45,775 nt of DNA from Dunaliella salina (Eukaryota; Chlorophyta; Chlorophyceae; Chlamydomonadales; Dunaliellaceae): assembly GCA_002284615.2 (NCBI GenBank), contig MU069577.1:395743-441517 (forward strand), written 5' to 3'. A program made the position numbers and the translations under genes. The stretch's first letter is position 1; the number at the start of each line of letters is the position of its first letter. The notes under the pieces were generated by a model. The model had not been told where the DNA came from and did not search any database. It saw only the letters and a list, made by a program, of their open reading frames with translations. Below are positions 10,215-45,775 of this stretch, one piece after another.

Positions 10215-11285
10215 CAGTAATATCTGGCCTGCGGCTGAACACGGCTGATGCGGCTGTAGCGCGGCTGAAAAATTTTCAGCCGTGTTCAGCCGCTAGCGGC
10301 TGTCAGCAGCCGTACGGCTGATTTCAGCCGCTTCAGCCGTGTTCAGCCGTGANNTTATTTTTGTTGACCAGTGCAGGAAGGTGGCAGCCNCTTCAGCCGT
10401 GTTCAGCCGCTAGCGGCTGTCAGCAGCCGCACGGCTGATTTCAGCCGCTTCAGCCGTGTTCAGCCGTGATGTTATTTTTGTNNANNAGTGCAGGAAGGTA
10501 AAAAAAAGTAGTGGAACAACCGTCCAAAAACTGGGTGGGACCCCCCTGACTAACCCCAAAACCGCCCTTGCAGTAACGCTGCGCAGACAAAAAGAGTATC
10601 AATTTGCTCCTTTTTTAACTCTCCATTTAGTTGCATACTCAAAACAATGAAAAATTGGGTTGTGGCAGAGTTATGGGGCAAAAACGGAGGAGCAAACGCT
10701 CATGCACACCTGTCCTTCCAGGCACCCTTAAGTGTTTTGCAAGTCCTCAAACTGCCATCCTGACTTCACCATGCATTAACACATTATGCCTTGTCACCAT
10801 CCTGGAAGTTTGAATTGGTTTGCTGCCGCGGCAAACATGCGGCATGTTTGCCTCCACGGCCCCTGCTGCCCACACCCGCTCTTTTCCATTTTTTCATGAA
10901 ATATAACCATGCCAATCATTATTATCTACACTGTTCAAGAAATAACAAAAATGGAGGACCCCAGATCACTTTCCTGGCCTTCTAGAATGTCCCACACCTC
11001 CAACATATGACCAATTTTCATTCTTAAAACTTTACAACCATAAACCTGAAATATGATGCTAGCATCCTGCATATTCAAAATTTAGAAAGAACAAGGTCAA
11101 AATTTGACCTTATTGGCAGCCCTTGTGCCTCAATTTCTCTAAGGGGAATGGCTGAAATTCTGTATATGCACAACCACTGGGATGTTCCACTTTGTTTCCT
11201 TTGCAATGATGTTCTTTTACTACAAGGGCTTCAAATATCAAAAAATTATCCAATTTCGTGCAGTGGGAGGAAGGAATAGAGGATG

Positions 11286-11378
<93 letters not shown>

Positions 11379-11773
11379 GATGGTGATATATATATATATG
11401 TGTGTGTACAGAATCGAGTTGTGAGTACACAATCCGCAGAACTAACGGTGTGACGTGGGAGCCGCGGATTCGATGCCCACTCGTCATAATCATTCTCTTT
11501 CTTTTCCTAGCTGCGGCTGAAATCAGCCGTGTTCAGCCGTGGGGTTTTCAGCCGTGGACTATTTTTTGCTCACGGCTGAAGACTCAAAAGTACACATTAA
11601 GAAGTGCGGCTGAACACGGCTGAAATCAGCCGTGTTCAGCCGTGGGGTTTTCAGCCGTGGACTTTTTTTTGCTCACGGCTGAAATGAAAATTTCAGCCGC
11701 ACTTTCAGCCGATACTCCATACGGCTGACAACAGCCGCATCAGCCGCTGTTCAGCCGAGGCCAGAAATTTCTG
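10215..11773. mobile_element. Foldback-type element with CGGCTGAA-repeat arms
   Basis: The ends are inverted: cagtaatatctggcct at 10215 corresponds to the reverse complement of aggccagaaatttctg ending at 11773. The match continues through gcggctgaacacggctgatg into arms made of cggctgaa/ttcagccg units. The left arm (to about 10490) holds a ~115-bp tandem duplication; the right arm (11510-11760) a ~95-bp one. N bases at 10353-10354, 10390 and 10482-10486 show assembly difficulty. The interior contains interspersed family B sequence and an (AT)n tract. No coding capacity or target duplication seen. Confidence 0.65.
11289..11374. repeat. (AT)n microsatellite
   Basis: Pure AT tract; the flanking words agaggatggtgat occur on both sides, so the tract itself is bounded by a small duplication. 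Confidence 0.97.
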
Positions 11774-12033
11774 ACGTAGTCTGTTGCTCTCTTTCAATTT
11801 TTTGGGCATCATTTAGGCTTGCACAGGCGGGACATGCCCATGTGTCAGCTGTTGCAATTTCTTGCCTTTGCTCATAAGAGTAGCGCCCAAGCTCCTTCAT
11901 GCATTCCCAATGGTACGTCCGGTACTGTGACGCACATCACAAATACATACCAGGAAGTGTATCCTCCAAGGTTCCGGTCTCGTAACTTTGGTAGTAATTG
12001 CATACTTGACAACAGCAGGCACAGTTTACATGA
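11774..12033. other. No gene recognised
   Basis: Probably part of the neighbouring LINE but no motif is readable. Confidence 0.4.
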
Positions 12034-12617
12034 GTGCGAGCAGCAGGTGAGACATTTTTAGGCTCAAGGTTAGCTTCTTTAAATTGTGGCAGTGCCCATT
12101 TTTCAATGATCATTGGTAGACGTACCATCCTGCAGTACCGCACAGGCACCCTCTACAACCAAGAACATGCAGTACGTTTCAAAAGGTCAACTGGTCCATC
12201 TTGCCCCCTTCCAGGCTGCCATCATTTGGACAGCGCACTACACATATTCTCAGGCTGCCAAAATCATATCATCTCCAACACGAGAACTGAATGCCAGAAC
12301 ATTGCAGGCAGAATGGTTACAAAAGCCCTCAGCAAAAGCCTTGTCGGGGCAGGTCTAGTATACACAGACATAGGAAGCGATTTAAAGCTTGCTCAACACA
12401 ACCTCCGACTCCCTACACATGCCTCAAACATAATTTTACCTGCTTACTTCTTCCCTCGTAACCTTCCAGAGAGAAAAAGACAACTCCAGTCGACCAGATG
12501 CTGTTTGGATCACCCCTTTCAATGCCAATCATACTTCAAACGGTGTTTCTCCTATCAATTCCCATCATGCTTTGCGCAGCTCCCCTCAGAGGATTACCAG
12601 GACTATCCACACGAGGG
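12034..12617 (+). pseudogene. LINE fragment, plus strand (first LINE type)
   Basis: The plus strand encodes RRTILQYRTGTLYNQEHAVR, CPLPGCHHLDSALHIFSGC, ITxxGxGLVYTDIGSDLKLA-like text and LPTHASNIILPAYFFPRNLP. It is homologous to the minus-strand element at 7733-8700 but without the SINE insert. A frameshift lies near 12480. Homology stops sharply after aggattaccaggactatcc (about 12617), removing the end of the nuclease-like domain. Only the C-terminal part is present. Confidence 0.75.
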
Positions 12618-12654
12618 AACATAACCTGCAGCCAGAAAGTCTGGCTGCTGGGTG

Positions 12655-13075
12655 TGATGAAAGAAATCCATAAGCTCAGATGAAGCGATAAGTCTGGGTA
12701 TCTTGGCTCTGGAAATAACGAGCTACATCCAGAGGGCAGGTAACAGAAAAAAGAAAAATCCTGTATCATCTGATACTACTCTGTGAGCAGGAAAGGCACT
12801 AAAAAGATGTGCATACTTTCTTCTAAGACAACACAGGAAGTCGCAAGGGCAGAGAAAGATGACGTGCTTTTCATCCTGCCACTGTTCTGAAACACATAAA
12901 TCACATTGAGGTGCATGTCTATCTCCTTCTCCGTGTAAATTCTCCTTTAACTATGTGAGTAATATCTAATTCATAATAGAAAATAGAACTGATAGCATAA
13001 CTGGCAGAATTTACTTCAACAAGTTTCTTAGCTGTGTCTTCCCTTTCCTTTAAAGCACAAAAGCAACACAAAGAC
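12655..13075 (-). pseudogene. LINE C-terminal fragment, minus strand (second LINE type)
   Basis: The minus strand shows, with one frameshift, YELDITHIVKGEFTRRR and the zinc module CDLCVSEQWQDEKHVIFLC, then LRRKYAHLFSAF. It is homologous to 7008-7330. It lies tail to tail with the plus-strand fragment ending at 12617, so the two LINE types are in opposite orientation here but the same orientation at 7-8 kb. Confidence 0.7.
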
Positions 13076-13375
13076 ACTAATCAGCATTTAGCAGTTTAAA
13101 AACTAAAATTCTCCGAGGCAGACTCTGCAACGACAGAGTCACACAACACACCATACTCATTGGAGTTGCCGGAACAGTGGGGAGTGTTTTCACTGCCCGC
13201 GTACTTTTTTTTCCGTTTCTTTTCATTTCATGGTAGCAATAGGCAAGTGGTCGCTGTGCTGATAACCCATACTCCGAGGAACAGAAGGGTGAGAGTGGTA
13301 TTGAGTATGCCAGTGGGCAGGCAATAGTATGTCATGTTTGTTTGAGATACCTAGTTTAACACTCCAACCATCAAC
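13076..13375. other. No gene recognised
   Basis: AT-rich spacer, possibly upstream LINE sequence on the minus strand. Confidence 0.35.
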
Positions 13376-13600
13376 CACTTTGGGGTCCCCGAAAAACTGG
13401 GAATCGAGGATTTTGCGTGGTCCAGCAGTCGGGCCCCTCACAGGGGTTTGGAGATGGAGGTGGTCCCGGGTTGGAGCACGTGTGGGTGTACATTTGGGGG
13501 TTCAATACGTTGTTCGCAACAAGAATGTTCCTTCAGTGATGCTTGGGGGGCGGTCCCGCTTGCGCAGCTTTTCCCTTTTCCCTTTATTGATCCTTTCAGG
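13376..13600 (+). mobile_element. SINE-like element, copy 2
   Basis: This is a diverged copy of the 8184-8389 insert in the same orientation: ggggtccccgaaaaactggg, gtcccgggttggagcacg in place of the B box, ttccttcagtgatgcttggg, cggtcccgcttgcgcagct. The B box is degraded. No flanking duplication identified. Confidence 0.65.
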
Positions 13601-13921
13601 TGATGTAAGTGCTTGCTTCTTATGTTTTTGAGCTTCTCCCACAGAGTATTTTCCATTTACAGAGGTTCACATAAATTAACGAGAAGTTGTACTCATATCA
13701 TCTTCTGCTCCGAGCATCCGCCTAAGAGTTGCCATGCAACAACCTTATCTTCTTCAACCAATAGAACTGCAGGGGCTCAAGCCTGCATTCACACAGGTGT
13801 CCAGCTTATGCATTACTTAACACAGTAAGAGAATACAGCACAGGAGATGCTTAAAGAGTCAGTTTTTGACCATCTTCTTTCCTGTTCTTAAATATGCAGG
13901 ATGCAATCACACAACATGTGG

Positions 13922-14120
13922 GCTACAAGCACGTAATTCGTGCTTGTCGAAAAAGGTGTCTGGGTGGAGCTGTGGGCGAGTTTGTGGTGATATGAGGCCA
14001 GGAGAGTGACATTTGGTTGCCTGATTTGTTTCTGTAGTTTAGCATTCCAATGAAGTAACATCGTGCATGGTCAGATTTGCGAAAAATAGACGAGAAAGAG
14101 CATGTCTGGCAACAGGCAGT
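13922..14120 (-). repeat. Interspersed repeat family B, copy next to BBS8 stop
   Basis: The reverse complement reads gccagacatgctctttc, tctgaccatgc, tcctggcctcatatcacc and cccacagctccaccc, matching 28540-28745 and 30700-30880. It starts about 120 bp after the BBS8 stop codon, so the transcript end may lie in it. Confidence 0.7.
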
Positions 14121-14241
14121 TGTCCCCCTTGAAAAAAAGTCGCGGCTGCGGTACACAAATTATTTTGGATCAGTGTAATGGAGACCAGGGTGAACATGTT
14201 AGGCGTCTGGATCGAAAACATTGCAAAAGCTTATATTAGGA

Positions 14242-45313
<31,072 letters not shown>

Positions 45314-45344
45314 CTGCACAGATGCCAAGGCCACTGCTGAAAAT

Positions 45345-45700
45345 GATTTACTGGCCCCATGCTCAGGACAACTGGAGCGCGCCAGGGCAGCATACCAGGC
45401 TTAACGCGTGAGACGAAGAAATGGCCCAATCCTGAAGAATCCTCAAGATTGCCAATCAAGCGACACCCAGCCCAATGCTCAGGATGACTCTAGGCCGCCA
45501 AGCAAGGACACCAGGCTTAATGCATGAGATGAAAATAGGGTCCCATCTTCGAGGGTTTTCAAGATTGCCGAGCAAGCGTATTCCGCCTCATGCTCAAAAC
45601 AATGTAGCACGCCGCAGGGCTCAGAGCTATGCTGGAGGAGGATCCACATGATGAGCAAAGGTATGTGGCATTCACATGCCATAGTAAAATCCATTAGTGC
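45345..45700 (-). repeat. ~116-bp tandem repeat upstream of exon 1
   Basis: Two and a half units share ctcaagattgccNaNcaagc, ccaggcttaaNgcNtgagat and atgctcaggacNac. It does not match exon 1; it could derive from the preceding, unseen exon. Confidence 0.75.
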
Positions 45701-45738
45701 CATCAAAATGCACACAAGCCATGCATGCTTGCGAAAGG

Positions 45739-45743
<5 letters not shown>

Positions 45744-45775
<32 letters not shown>
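45744..45775. repeat. (AC)n microsatellite at window end
   Basis: The window ends inside an AC tract. Confidence 0.97.

Noticed and set aside
11430..11495. tRNA-like stretch (gccgcggattcgatgcccac)
   Set aside because: A T-loop-like word is present but no acceptor, D or anticodon stems pair; more likely a decayed SINE or repeat B end.

Overview
This window reads as nuclear DNA of a flagellated green alga. It has a spliced gene with GT-AG introns of 0.9 to 7.7 kb, long (TG)n/(CA)n tracts, many minisatellites, non-LTR retrotransposon debris and assembly gaps. The retroelement tails resemble, as far as I can recall, LINE proteins of pyramimonadophyte prasinophytes such as Cymbomonas. That species-level idea is recollection, not a search result. 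Both window ends lie in dinucleotide tracts, so the window may be a whole scaffold.

The one clearly recognisable cellular gene is BBS8 (TTC8), the TPR subunit of the ciliary BBSome. It lies on the minus strand. Eleven exons can be placed to the base between 45313 and the stop codon at 14242, with consistent GT-AG sites and phases. They encode about 357 residues, from the conserved FVRLGTAS segment to the C-terminal end KAHFTML. The N-terminal exons are outside the window.

Layout: 0-5 kb holds minisatellites, a dispersed repeat and a possible last exon of an unrecognised plus-strand membrane protein (4628-4851). From 7.0 to 13.6 kb lies a nest of decayed LINEs, two SINE-like copies and a foldback element built of CGGCTGAA-type repeats. 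From 14.2 to 45.3 kb lies BBS8, whose introns are filled with tandem arrays, microsatellites, four or more copies of an interspersed repeat and a hAT-like element (31760-32720).

The most unusual signal is that at least seven of the eleven BBS8 exons have tandem arrays whose repeat unit straddles the exon/intron junction. Each unit carries a piece of the real exon plus its splice site. The array always extends into one neighbouring intron: upstream with acceptor copies for exons 2, 6, 8 and 9, downstream with donor copies for exons 3, 4 and 10. The extreme case is a 43-bp unit (33 bp exon tail plus 10 bp intron) repeated about 17 times behind exon 3. Together they supply roughly 45 decoy splice sites. 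This fits the AGGT tandem-duplication model of intron gain followed by expansion, or a bias of slippage to splice junctions. It is testable by long-read RNA sequencing and a genome-wide scan.
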